64,000 bases of DNA from an uncultured Emticicia sp. (GTDB lineage: Bacteria > Bacteroidota > Bacteroidia > Cytophagales > Spirosomataceae): the NCBI RefSeq assembly GCF_937903345.1, contig NZ_CALCZQ010000050.1, positions 1 to 64,000 on the forward strand. Reading direction: 5' to 3'. Positions within the stretch are counted from its first letter, which is position 1, and the number at the start of each line of letters is the position of its first letter. The notes under the pieces were generated by a model. The model was not told the DNA's origin. It saw only the letters and a list, made by a program, of their open reading frames with translations, and did not search any database. Shown one piece after another: positions 8,276 to 17,110 of the stretch. The translations under genes were made by a program, and so were the position numbers.

Positions 8276-9325
8276 ATGTACAAAATACTGATATTTCTAT
8301 TCATTTCTACACAAATCTTTGCTCAGAAATTCAAACAAAAAATTATTGATGAGTGGGTCAAAGAAAATATTTCACTCTATGATGGTAGCCCGATTCTAAA
8401 AGATGATATTCGGAATATGCAATTACGCTATACATTCATGGAAAATGATACGTTTCAAATTACTGTAAACGGCAAAACTGGGCGAAGTACGTACCAAGTT
8501 AAAAATGACACTTTGTATTTTGCCAAAAATGTTGCTTTCAAGATTGAACGCTTAGATGACATAAAACTTGTTTTTCGAGCAGTAATTTTAGATTCGGTCG
8601 ATCAGTCAAAAGCCTTGAGATTATCTTTCATTCCTACTCGTTTTCATAATATAGGCTTTACACCCCAAACATATCGCACGAAAGGTCAAGACACCATTTA
8701 TATTTCCAAACATAATTATCTTGAACCTCTCTTCATGGATGCCGACAGGTCAGCTTCTCAGTTTATTTCTGATAATTTCTTTTTTCCTGAATACAAAGCT
8801 GGTAATTTTTTTGCCCGATTCATCATTACTAAACGTGGAGAGATTAAGGGAATTGAGATCTTAGAAAGTACTCATGAAAAATATAATAAGTATCTGATAA
8901 AAGCCATCAAAGCAACCGCAGGGAAATGGGAACCTGCCGTTTGGGAAGGAAAACCAATAAATTCTGAAATAAAGATGGCTTTTGATATGGGTTGGTCTGA
9001 AAAAATGAAGAATAAAAACGGCGATCCTTATGCTCGAAAAGACACTTTTGATTCTAACGAATCCAATTACTATCTTATGCAGGGAAATATCTACGTAGAG
9101 TCAAAAAAATACACTTTGGCTGTCAAAGAACTTACAAAGAGTATTTCTTTAGATCCATTAAATATTGATGCCTATTATGCTCGTGCGGCGGTATATGCTC
9201 TAACCAAAGATGTTCAGAAAATGTGTTTAGATTTGCAACAACTCAAAAACATGCAACAAACCAAAGGAACAGAACTTTGGAATAAATTCTGCCAAGATAA
9301 AAAGAAAACCCCTTCGCAAAACTAA
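8276..9325 (+). CDS. TonB C-terminal domain and TPR protein, secreted
   Basis: The protein has a signal peptide (MYKILIFLFISTQIFAQ; the frame opens three codons earlier at 8267). A middle region follows with no domain I recognise. A TonB_C-like domain covers about 170-245 (FARFIITKRGEIKGIEILES, then WEPAVWEGKPINSEI). One or two TPR units lie near 270-330 (YYLMQGNIYVESKKYTLAVK, ALDP-type LDPLNIDAYYARAAV). There is no transmembrane anchor after the signal, so it is probably a periplasmic relative of TonB-domain proteins rather than a classical energy transducer. It is monocistronic, with a terminator over its stop codon. Confidence 0.72.
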   Translation: MYKILIFLFISTQIFAQKFKQKIIDEWVKENISLYDGSPILKDDIRNMQLRYTFMENDTFQITVNGKTGRSTYQVKNDTLYFAKNVAFKIERLDDIKLVFRAVILDSVDQSKALRLSFIPTRFHNIGFTPQTYRTKGQDTIYISKHNYLEPLFMDADRSASQFISDNFFFPEYKAGNFFARFIITKRGEIKGIEILESTHEKYNKYLIKAIKATAGKWEPAVWEGKPINSEIKMAFDMGWSEKMKNKNGDPYARKDTFDSNESNYYLMQGNIYVESKKYTLAVKELTKSISLDPLNIDAYYARAAVYALTKDVQKMCLDLQQLKNMQQTKGTELWNKFCQDKKKTPSQN

Positions 9326-9337
9326 CGATGGGGTTTT
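9305..9337 (+). terminator. Terminator at the end of the TonB/TPR gene
   Basis: AAAACCCC (9305-9312) pairs with GGGGTTTT (9330-9337). The stop codon at 9323-9325 sits in the loop. Confidence 0.65.
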
Positions 9338-9352
9338 ATAAATTTTCTAACT

Positions 9353-10330
9353 TTAAGAAATCCAGCTAAACTGATATTCGATATTTGGTATTTTTGTACG
9401 TTCGGCTACTCTTCTTAATCTGCCCGGCAATGCCATTAAGTAATCACGAGCTTTTTCCCCAGCGTCATTCAAGTTCTGAATACCATCAATCTTCCAGTCT
9501 TTCAACAACGACTCCATGATTTCAATGTAATCATATGTAGTATAAACCCCCAAACGTTGAGCAGCATCTGAAAAGTGAGAGAATGTTTGTCCCATATTGA
9601 TTCCTGACTCACGCAAGAAGTGTGCGGGCATTACTATTTTCTTCTTCATCATATCTTCAAAAGCCAACATCATTTCTGATGGATCAACCTCAAAGATATT
9701 ACTGATAAATGTTTTGTAGGCACGAGCATGACGCATTTCGTCGGCAGCAATTACACCACAAATCTTTGCTAAAGGTGTATTTCCATAATCTTTTGCCAAT
9801 TTTGCAGTATTGCGATGTGAAATATTTGTCGCCAACTCCTGAAACGATGTATAAACGAAGTTTTTATATGGGTCACGACCTGTACCAATATCAAAGCCAT
9901 CAGCTATAAGATATTGAGTTGATGTTTCCATCGCACGCATGTTAACGCGACCTGATAGATACAAAAACTTATTCAATAAATCTCCGTGACGGTTTTCTTC
10001 GGCAGTCCAAGCACGAACCCATTTGGCCCAGCCATTTGGCTCATTTACTTGATCAACCCCCACAACTTCAATCAACCATGATTCATAGGTCGGCAGAGCT
10101 TCCTCCGTAATTGTATCTCCAATTAAAACCGCAAGGTAATCATAGGGCAAGTCTTTGGCCGTTTCTCTCAATTCTTTAACTTGAATCAAAAAGTCTTCAC
10201 TTTCTGAATTTGGCAAAAAATCGGTTGGCTGCCAGTTTGTATCTATCGGTTTTAGAAATTCGTCTACAAAATAATCAATTTTTTGACCAACGAATTTCAT
10301 CACCTCCAATCTCATATTGGATAATTCCAT
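9353..10330 (-). CDS. Acyl-ACP desaturase (ferritin-like di-iron)
   Basis: This 325-residue protein should introduce a double bond into acyl-ACP, using a di-iron centre and ferredoxin as electron donor. The two iron-binding helices are visible as EENRHGDLL near 130 and DEMRHARAY near 197 (ExxH twice), the signature of soluble stearoyl-ACP-type desaturases. There is no signal or membrane segment, as expected for this soluble class. It stands next to plsC (divergent) and near fabD and fadD, consistent with membrane lipid metabolism. Expected length for the family. Confidence 0.9.
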   Translation of the reverse strand: MELSNMRLEVMKFVGQKIDYFVDEFLKPIDTNWQPTDFLPNSESEDFLIQVKELRETAKDLPYDYLAVLIGDTITEEALPTYESWLIEVVGVDQVNEPNGWAKWVRAWTAEENRHGDLLNKFLYLSGRVNMRAMETSTQYLIADGFDIGTGRDPYKNFVYTSFQELATNISHRNTAKLAKDYGNTPLAKICGVIAADEMRHARAYKTFISNIFEVDPSEMMLAFEDMMKKKIVMPAHFLRESGINMGQTFSHFSDAAQRLGVYTTYDYIEIMESLLKDWKIDGIQNLNDAGEKARDYLMALPGRLRRVAERTKIPNIEYQFSWIS

Positions 10331-10440
10331 AGTAGTATCTAAAATGTAAAGTTTAGTTTCAACAACAATGCAAGGTACTTCTTATTTTAGAAAAAAAAGT
10401 AGAATATTACACTTTTTCTACAAACTATGTGCTTTTTACG

Positions 10441-10448
10441 TATTTTTG
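10441..10448 (+). promoter_or_regulatory. -7 promoter box very close to the plsC start
   Basis: TATTTTTG matches TAnnTTTG. It ends four bases before the ATG at 10453, so transcription would begin at or near the start codon if this box is used. No good TTTG -33 box is visible. Confidence 0.35.
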
Positions 10449-10452
10449 TGAC

Positions 10453-11196
10453 ATGAAAAAGATGATTGATTTTATTCTGAGTTCGGTTTATTTGGTCTAT
10501 TTTGGCCTATTATTAGTCGTGTTTCACGTACTTCAATTGATAGCTTTTAATATTTTTGGCAGAAATGCTCAGCAGAAAGTTGTATTTGTGCTGAATTTTT
10601 TCATTACTTACGGTTGGTATCTTACTGGTACAACTGTAAAATTTACACAATTTTTTCAGCTGCCAAAAGATCGGTCAATAGTTTTCATTGCTAATCACCA
10701 AAGCACGTTTGATATTCCGGCTATCTATTGGTTTTTGCGTAAACACCAACCTATTTTTGTGTCTAAAATCGAATTAGCGAAGGGAATTCCGAGTATTTCG
10801 TATAATCTACGTAAAAGCAATGCGGCTCTTATTGATCGCAAAGATAGCAAACAAGCAGTGAGCGAAATCTTACGATTGAGCAAATATATTGGTGAAAATA
10901 ATTATTCGGCTGTAATATTTCCTGAAGGCACTCGTTCCCGTTCGGGTGAGATGAAACCTTTTGCCGCAGGTGGTATAAATGCTTTGTTGAAAAAAGCACC
11001 TAATACCCTAGTCGTACCGATTGCTATCAAAGGAAATAATAAATTTGACCCAAACAGCGGACTTTTTCCGTTGGTGTCTTTCTCAAAACTTTCTTGGACA
11101 GTACTTGAGCCAATAGAGCCAAAAGGTAAAACAGTCGAAGAAATTACTAATTTAGCACAAGAAGCTATTCGTGTGGTTTTGGAAGATTATTCATAA
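10453..11196 (+). CDS. plsC: 1-acyl-sn-glycerol-3-phosphate acyltransferase (PlsC family)
   Basis: This enzyme transfers an acyl group to lysophosphatidic acid to make phosphatidic acid at the inner membrane. An N-terminal hydrophobic segment (about 5-30) anchors it. The catalytic motif is NHQSTFD (NHxxxxD), and FPEGTRSRSG is the second conserved block that binds the phosphate. I prefer the ATG at 10453 (MKKMIDFI) over the frame opening at 10429, because the promoter box lies between them. Length is about 247 residues, typical for PlsC. It is divergent from the acyl-ACP desaturase. Confidence 0.9.
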   Translation: MKKMIDFILSSVYLVYFGLLLVVFHVLQLIAFNIFGRNAQQKVVFVLNFFITYGWYLTGTTVKFTQFFQLPKDRSIVFIANHQSTFDIPAIYWFLRKHQPIFVSKIELAKGIPSISYNLRKSNAALIDRKDSKQAVSEILRLSKYIGENNYSAVIFPEGTRSRSGEMKPFAAGGINALLKKAPNTLVVPIAIKGNNKFDPNSGLFPLVSFSKLSWTVLEPIEPKGKTVEEITNLAQEAIRVVLEDYS

Positions 11197-11307
11197 TCAT
11201 AACTCTCCTAATGAATTCGGTGGCTATGGAAACAACAGATTTTTAATTGATGTGATAAAACAATTAAAATCATTTTATAAAAATCATTCCTTTATTTATA
11301 TCTAGCT

Positions 11308-11323
11308 GGCGATTTTTATCGCC
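11308..11323. other. Short perfect hairpin
   Basis: GGCGAT and ATCGCC pair around a TTTT loop. No T run follows, so it is not a standard terminator. It lies in the 234-base gap between plsC and fabD, which holds no gene. Confidence 0.4.
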
Positions 11324-11347
11324 ATATCCAAAATAAGTTGATTAAAA

Positions 11348-11379
11348 AAAGCCCAACTTGAAAAATCAGGTTAGGCTTT
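11348..11379. terminator. Bidirectional terminator between plsC and fabD
   Basis: AAAGCCCAACTTG (11348-11360) pairs with CAGGTTAGGCTTT (11367-11379), with one mismatch and one G-T pair. A tract and T tract flank it, and the two genes converge on it. Confidence 0.7.
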
Positions 11380-11430
11380 TCATTTACAGAATGAACAATA
11401 TTAGCTCAATCAACTATTTCATTATTAAAT

Positions 11431-12303
11431 TTAAATACCTGCAGTTTCGGCTTCTGGAGCGATTTTCTTCACTAAACCTTGCAAAACTTTTCCTGGCCCA
11501 CACTCTACAAATTTTATTGCACCATCTGCTACCATATTTTGTACTGACTGTGTCCAACGAACTGGGCCAGTAAGTTGTGCAATCAAATTTGCTTTGATTG
11601 TTGCGACATCCGTTGAAGGCTGTGCGTTTACATTTTGATAGATCGGACAGCTTGGCGTCAAAAATGATGTGCTTTCAATCGCCGCGGCCAATTCTTCACG
11701 AGCTGGCTCCATCAATGGCGAGTGAAATGCTCCACCAACTGGTAAAATTAATGCTCTTTTTGCACCAGCAGCTTTTAGTTGTTCGCAAGCCACAGTTACA
11801 GCATCTATTGTTCCCGAAATAACTAATTGGCCTGGACAATTATAGTTAGCAGCTACTACTACTCCGTCGATTTCTGCACAAATGTCTTCAACTATGTTAT
11901 CGGCTAAATTTAAAATTGCCGCCATCGTTGATGGATTTATCTCACAGGCACGTTGCATAGCGTTGGCACGTTGCGAAACAAGTTTCAATCCATCTTCAAA
12001 CGATAATGAACCTGCTGCCACTAAAGCCGAAAATTCGCCTAAAGAATGACCTGCAACCATATCAGGTTTAAAACCTTGAATAGTTGAAGCCAAAATTACT
12101 GAATGCAAAAATATTGCAGGCTGAGTTACATTGGTTTGTTTGAGTTCTTCGTCTGTTCCTTCAAACATTATTTTTGTGATTTCAAAACCCAAGATTTCGT
12201 TGGCTTTTTCAAACATTTGGCGGGCATATTCTGAACTATCGTAAAGATTTTTACCCATTCCACTAAACTGAGCTCCTTGCCCAGGAAAAACATAAGCTGT
12301 CAT
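11431..12303 (-). CDS. fabD: Malonyl-CoA:ACP transacylase FabD
   Basis: FabD loads malonyl onto acyl carrier protein for fatty acid synthesis. The sequence starts MTAYVFPGQGAQFSGMG, the FabD glycine-rich opening. It has the nucleophile elbow GHSLGE at 85-90 with catalytic Ser87 and the catalytic His in GGAFHSPLM near 195. Length (290) is typical. It is the last gene of a minus-strand run (fadD, SPOR lipoprotein, fabD), although gaps of 95 and over 200 bases suggest separate units. The rest of the FabF/ACP machinery lies at 60-62 kb. Confidence 0.96.
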   Translation of the reverse strand: MTAYVFPGQGAQFSGMGKNLYDSSEYARQMFEKANEILGFEITKIMFEGTDEELKQTNVTQPAIFLHSVILASTIQGFKPDMVAGHSLGEFSALVAAGSLSFEDGLKLVSQRANAMQRACEINPSTMAAILNLADNIVEDICAEIDGVVVAANYNCPGQLVISGTIDAVTVACEQLKAAGAKRALILPVGGAFHSPLMEPAREELAAAIESTSFLTPSCPIYQNVNAQPSTDVATIKANLIAQLTGPVRWTQSVQNMVADGAIKFVECGPGKVLQGLVKKIAPEAETAGI

Positions 12304-12397
12304 ATTTTATTACTGGTTACTAGAAAATTGCGAGCTTGCCCGTGCGGTTATTGGTTTTGAGTTATTCCACCTTATTCCCTAACTCAAAACACATGAT

Positions 12398-12949
12398 TTA
12401 TTTTGTCTGCATACTTTTTTTAAGGTCGATTCTTTCTGAAACCACCATGGCCATTGAGTATCGATGCTTTATAGATGAGTAATAACGCTCGGCATCTAAT
12501 CTTGAAGTAAAATCGCCTGCTTTGAGCTTGTACGTTGGTTGGCTGAATGTTAGATAAGTATTGAGTTCGGGAAAGTTTTGGTAAATAAATACTTTTGCTT
12601 CATCTACGCCTCTGCGGTCATTACCTACATAAACTTGAATTCGATAACCAGTTGAATATCGAATGTTTTTGTTTCTGATAGCCATAGAGTCAAGAGCAAT
12701 ATCAACCTGCGAATTTACCTGCTGTGGAAGTTGAACGGCTATTCCACTTGGCTTTTCTTTAGTAGCTACTTTTTCACTTGCTACTGATGAGGTGGGCTTA
12801 GGGTCGTATTTAACACGAACATCTGAAAGATCTTCTTCATAATTTCCAATACCTGTATTATTGTTTTTATTAGGTGTTGCCGACCTACTGCAAGCATCAA
12901 CAATAATTGATATACAAATACAAAGCACTACTTTTGAAAAAATCTTCAT
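12398..12949 (-). CDS. SPOR-domain lipoprotein
   Basis: This 183-residue protein has an N-terminal signal ending in IIVDACS, a lipobox with an unusual Asp at -2, so it is probably a lipoprotein. Residues about 25-95 are low complexity. The C-terminal 80 residues (YRIQVYVGNDRRGVDEAK onward, with YKLKAGDFTSRLDAERYYSS) form a SPOR domain, which binds denuded peptidoglycan strands. A role in the envelope or at the division site is inferred from the domain only. It lies between fadD and fabD on the same strand. Confidence 0.82.
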   Translation of the reverse strand: MKIFSKVVLCICISIIVDACSRSATPNKNNNTGIGNYEEDLSDVRVKYDPKPTSSVASEKVATKEKPSGIAVQLPQQVNSQVDIALDSMAIRNKNIRYSTGYRIQVYVGNDRRGVDEAKVFIYQNFPELNTYLTFSQPTYKLKAGDFTSRLDAERYYSSIKHRYSMAMVVSERIDLKKSMQTK

Positions 12950-13087
12950 TGTATATTCTTTAGATTTTAGGCAGACCTTACTTTTATCTCGAAAAGATGG
13001 TCAAATTTATAAAAATATTCCTTCTTAAGAATAAAAATACAAAAAAGATGTTGGTTGGGCTTTAAAGAATTAACTTAGACTTCAACA

Positions 13088-13122
13088 AAAACCCACTTTT
13101 ATCGAATGATAAAGTGGGTTTT
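13088..13122. terminator. Terminator after fadD
   Basis: AAAACCCACTTT and AAAGTGGGTTTT form a perfect 12-bp stem between the fadD stop and the SPOR gene start. Confidence 0.8.
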
Positions 13123-13164
13123 ATATGGCTTTTTATGATTTTTAAATAATCTCATATCTAAAGT

Positions 13165-14874
13165 CTATATTTTCGCCATTTCTTCTTCTTTTAGGCTTCT
13201 ACGCAAAATCTTACCAACGTTTGTTTTTGGCAATTCGGTGCGGAACTCAATATGCTTTGGACATTTATAAGCTGTAAGGTTTTCTTTACAATATGCCTTT
13301 ATTTGCTCTGCAGTAAGGTTCTGGTCTTTTTTCACCACAAAAACTTTCACAGCTTCGGTCGACTTTTCATCATCTACACCAATACAGGCAACTTCCAAAA
13401 CGCCTGGGCAATTAGCCACCACATCTTCTATTTCGTTTGGATAAACATTAAAGCCCGAAACCAAAATCATATCTTTCTTTCTATCCACAATCTTAAAGAA
13501 GCCATCAGCACTCATTACACCAACATCGCCCGTCTTAAACCAAGATTTTCCTTCACTGTCAATAAATGTAACTTTAGCCGTTTCGTCTGCTCTATTATAG
13601 TAGCCTCCCATTACTTGCGGGCCGTAAGCCACGATCTCACCCGCTTCGCCAATTTCTGCCCATGTTTCATCATCTTTCAAAATTTTCACTTCGGTGCTTG
13701 GCCACGGAATTCCGATTGTACCAACACGATTTTCACCAATAAGTGGATTCGACGTAAGGACGGGTGAAGTTTCTGACAAACCATAACCTTCGGCCGGAAG
13801 ATTGCCTGTCAAATCTTTCCAACGATTGGCCACTACACCTTGCAGGGCCATTCCACCAGCCGATGTAATAACTAATTTGCTAAAATCAACTTCTCCGATT
13901 TTTGGATGATTCAATAAACCATTATATAAGGTATTCACACCCGTAAATACATGCGGAGGATATTTTTTCAAATCTTTGATGAAAGCCTCCAAATCACGAG
14001 GATTTGTGATTAGCAAATTCATCGTACCTGTTTTTAGAGCTGTAAGAGCATTTACCGTAAGTGCATAAATATGATAAAGTGGCAACGCCGCTACAACTAC
14101 GGGTTTTTCATCGGTAATTTTATCAGTCAAAACTCCTTGCCAAACATTGTTCGCTTCGAGGTTTGAGACAATATTTCGGTGCGTAAGCATTGCACCTTTG
14201 GAAACGCCCGTTGTTCCACCTGTATATTGAATAAAGGCTAAATCTGAATTGTTCATCGATGGCTTTTTCCAGGTTTGACTTGCACCTTTACTTACTGCAT
14301 CCATAAAAGACTGTGCAGTTGGCAAGCTAAACGCAGGAACCATTTTCTTTACGCTCTTCACCACAAAGTTTACAATTTGCTTTTTAGGAAAACCTAGCAT
14401 ATCACCTAGCTCTGTTACGAAAACGTGCTTAATAGAAGTATTTCCTATTATCTTTTCAAGGCTTGACGCAAAATTTGCAACAATCACGATAGCTTTTGCA
14501 CCCGAATCTTTAAACTGGTGTTCCATTTCACGTGGTGTGTATAGCGGATTGGTGTTAACGACCGTTAGTCCCGCACGCAATGCACCAAACATTGCCACAG
14601 GATATTGCAATACGTTCGGCATCTGAATCGCTATTCGGTCTCCTTTTTCCATTCCAATACTTTGCAGATATGCTGCAAAATTTCGTGAAAGGGAATCGAG
14701 TTGACCGTAAGTGATTTCTTTGCCCATACATGCGTATGCCGACTTATGACTAAATTTCTGGAAGCCATCTTCCATCAATTCTAAAATCGAAGGATAAGCA
14801 TCTGGATTAATTTCGTAGGGAACACCCTTTGGATAATATTTTAGCCAAGGGTAAGTTTCAGTGGTAACAGGCAT
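13165..14874 (-). CDS. fadD: Long-chain-fatty-acid--CoA ligase
   Basis: This 569-residue protein is an adenylate-forming (AMP-binding) enzyme that activates fatty acids to acyl-CoA for breakdown or lipid synthesis. The P-loop motif is YTGGTTGVSKGAML near 217-230, the adenylate motif YGLSETSP is near 362, and the C-terminal lid has TGDVGVM, DRKKDMI and GKILRR. It most resembles FadD-type ligases with no fused domains. The acyl-CoA dehydrogenase at 28.5 kb could act downstream. It is single, with its own terminator. Confidence 0.88.
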   Translation of the reverse strand: MPVTTETYPWLKYYPKGVPYEINPDAYPSILELMEDGFQKFSHKSAYACMGKEITYGQLDSLSRNFAAYLQSIGMEKGDRIAIQMPNVLQYPVAMFGALRAGLTVVNTNPLYTPREMEHQFKDSGAKAIVIVANFASSLEKIIGNTSIKHVFVTELGDMLGFPKKQIVNFVVKSVKKMVPAFSLPTAQSFMDAVSKGASQTWKKPSMNNSDLAFIQYTGGTTGVSKGAMLTHRNIVSNLEANNVWQGVLTDKITDEKPVVVAALPLYHIYALTVNALTALKTGTMNLLITNPRDLEAFIKDLKKYPPHVFTGVNTLYNGLLNHPKIGEVDFSKLVITSAGGMALQGVVANRWKDLTGNLPAEGYGLSETSPVLTSNPLIGENRVGTIGIPWPSTEVKILKDDETWAEIGEAGEIVAYGPQVMGGYYNRADETAKVTFIDSEGKSWFKTGDVGVMSADGFFKIVDRKKDMILVSGFNVYPNEIEDVVANCPGVLEVACIGVDDEKSTEAVKVFVVKKDQNLTAEQIKAYCKENLTAYKCPKHIEFRTELPKTNVGKILRRSLKEEEMAKI

Positions 14875-15007
14875 GGTTTTATAGTTTGTTTGTATTTTTT
14901 AATGTAAAAATAAGACGATTTATTGATTAGATGTGATGAGAAAGCAAAAAAATGTCTGATAATCAGAATATTTAACGTGTTTCTAATATTAGAAGCACTT
15001 TTTGGAT

Positions 15008-15015
15008 TAATTTTG
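15008..15015 (+). promoter_or_regulatory. Possible -7 box for the glycosyltransferase block
   Basis: TAATTTTG matches TAnnTTTG about 70 bases before the first glycosyltransferase start. No TTTG stands at the right distance upstream. Confidence 0.35.
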
Positions 15016-15082
15016 TAAAACCTTTAGTAAAAATTCGCAAACAAAAGGGTTTTTATTTCAATAAGTTAATTGTAGAAATTCC

Positions 15083-16093
15083 TTGAATACTTTTCCTAAC
15101 GAAAATTCGGACATAAAAGTCAGCGTGATAGTTTTGACTTATAATCACGAAAAATTTATTCGTAAAACCCTCGACACAATTCTTTCGCAACAAGCCAACT
15201 TTAAATATGAAGTTATCGTTGGAGATGATGCTTCTACTGATTCGACGGCCGAAATCATAAGAGAATACTACGCCAAATATCCAAGTATTATTGTACCAAT
15301 GCTACATGAGAAAAATCTCGGTGGATTTGGTAAAGCCAATACTTTGGCCGCATTAGCTATTGCCAAAGGAAAATATATTGCTCCAATGGATGGCGATGAC
15401 TATTGGACTTCCGACCAAAAACTTCAAAAATTGGCTGATTTTTTGGACAATAACTCTGACTTCGTAGCGTGTTTTCATAATGCTGAAATAATTTTTGATG
15501 ATGATTCTCACCCCAATCAGTTTGTGAATAATCCTGACCAAAAAGAAATCATTACGGTTGAAGATTTTATTGGCGAAGACGAAGTTTGGTTTATTGCAAC
15601 TTCGGCTATTATATTCCGTAATGGCGTTATTACTTATTATCCACAATGGTTTCATGAATCAAAAAGTGGTGATATTCCTCGCTATATTTTGTTGGGAAAA
15701 GGCGGCACTAAGTTTAGGTATATCAGCGAAACGATGTCGGTTTACCGCAAAAACCGTAATAGCGGCATGAGTTTTACGGACAGCTATAAAGATTTTGATT
15801 TCTTACAAAACCGCATCGGAATGTATCGTGGAATTGACCAAGAACTAGAATATAAATTTCACGAAACACTCAATAAAAACATTGCTCGATATTATCTGAT
15901 GATGCTTGAATGTAAGCAGTTTGAAGGAAAATACTTCAAACAGATGCCTACGGCAATTACATATTTAAGATTAGCAAAACCAAGTCGAGAGATAAGAAAC
16001 GAGATTATAAGAGAATACATTTTTCCAAAATGGTTAAGTAATCTTTACAGTTTCTTTGCTCTTCTACCTCATCGAATTAAGAAAAGTTTTTAG
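15083..16093 (+). CDS. Family 2 glycosyltransferase
   Basis: This 336-residue protein starts at a TTG codon. No ATG precedes the first conserved strand (VSVIVLTYNHEKFIRKTL), so a non-ATG start is likely. It has a GT-A fold with GDDASTDST near 46 and MDGDDYW near 99 holding the DxD-type metal site. The C-terminal half probably contacts the acceptor. It is paralogous to the next gene: both share TYNHEK, GDDASTD and the WFIA(T/S) segment. It is likely to add sugars in a surface polysaccharide pathway; donor and acceptor are unknown. Confidence 0.85.
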   Translation: MNTFPNENSDIKVSVIVLTYNHEKFIRKTLDTILSQQANFKYEVIVGDDASTDSTAEIIREYYAKYPSIIVPMLHEKNLGGFGKANTLAALAIAKGKYIAPMDGDDYWTSDQKLQKLADFLDNNSDFVACFHNAEIIFDDDSHPNQFVNNPDQKEIITVEDFIGEDEVWFIATSAIIFRNGVITYYPQWFHESKSGDIPRYILLGKGGTKFRYISETMSVYRKNRNSGMSFTDSYKDFDFLQNRIGMYRGIDQELEYKFHETLNKNIARYYLMMLECKQFEGKYFKQMPTAITYLRLAKPSREIRNEIIREYIFPKWLSNLYSFFALLPHRIKKSF

Positions 16094-16176
16094 TGTTGTA
16101 TTTGTTGCCAATTGTTTTTTTACAACGAAGTATCAAAAATCACAACCTACAACAATGTTTAACATTACAAAATATC

Positions 16177-17004
16177 ATGGCACCAAAAGTAAGTGTTTGC
16201 GTTCCGACTTATAATCACGAAAAATATATTCGTCAGACCCTTAATGGAGTTTTGATGCAGAAAACTGATTTTGAGATTGAAATCGTAATCGGTGATGACG
16301 CTTCGACAGATAATAATCAACAGATTATTCAGGAATATGTTGATAAGTACCCAAATATATTTCAAGCGTTTTTACATAAAGAAAATCAAGGGCCGAAAGA
16401 ACCAAAAGAGTTTGGTGGTAGAAATAATGTTTTAGGGCTTCTGAAAGCCTGCAAAGGCGATTACGTAGCACTTTGCGAAGGCGATGATTTTTGGACAGAC
16501 CCCCTGAAACTACAAAAACAAGTAGATTTCATGGAAAAAAACAAAGATTACGCCATTTGTCACCATAATATGCGAGTAATTTATGAAGATGGTTCACCGG
16601 AGCATTTTTTCAATGACGAAAATCAAAAAACAGAATCAAGTATTGTGGAAATTTTGGAAGACCGTTGGTTTATTGCTACGGCGGCCACACTTTACAGAAA
16701 TATTTTCCGTAAACAAGACTTTGTAGAATGGCACAGCCGTGCCGCAGCAGGTGATTGGGCCTTGGTAATTCAATTGGCCGCAACAGGTATGATTTACTAC
16801 ATCAATGAAGCAATGGGTGTTTACCGCAAGCACAGTGGTGGCTTGAGTAATGTACAATCTTCTACTAATTTGTATTTTCTAAGAAACCGCCAACAAATGT
16901 TTACTGATATTAACGAATGGTTAAATTTCAAATACAATACTACTATTCAGCAAACACTAGTATCATACGAAAAACAAATTCGAGCACTTGAATCGAAATT
17001 TTAG
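16177..17004 (+). CDS. Family 2 glycosyltransferase, paralogue of the preceding gene
   Basis: The frame opens at a GTG overlapping the previous stop (16093), but the ATG at 16177 (MAPKVSVCVPTYNHEKYI) begins exactly where the GT2 fold starts. That leaves 275 residues. Motifs are GDDASTDNNQ and CEGDDFWTDP, then RWFIATAATLYRN as in its neighbour, so the pair arose by tandem duplication. The 80-odd bases before 16177 could instead encode an N-terminal extension. It is probably co-transcribed with the upstream gene. Confidence 0.85.
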   Translation: MAPKVSVCVPTYNHEKYIRQTLNGVLMQKTDFEIEIVIGDDASTDNNQQIIQEYVDKYPNIFQAFLHKENQGPKEPKEFGGRNNVLGLLKACKGDYVALCEGDDFWTDPLKLQKQVDFMEKNKDYAICHHNMRVIYEDGSPEHFFNDENQKTESSIVEILEDRWFIATAATLYRNIFRKQDFVEWHSRAAAGDWALVIQLAATGMIYYINEAMGVYRKHSGGLSNVQSSTNLYFLRNRQQMFTDINEWLNFKYNTTIQQTLVSYEKQIRALESKF

Positions 17005-17110
17005 TATTTTTACAAAAATTATGGCTTTAAGCTATATGCTCTTAAATTTTTTAACAAATATAACTTGCTTAATGCCTGTTGTCTAAAGCTTAAAGCAAAT
17101 TCAGGAGTTT

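Noticed and set aside
13252..13767. 171-residue open frame on the plus strand inside fadD
   Set aside because: It is antisense to a clear AMP-binding enzyme and has no recognisable motif; a shadow of fadD.
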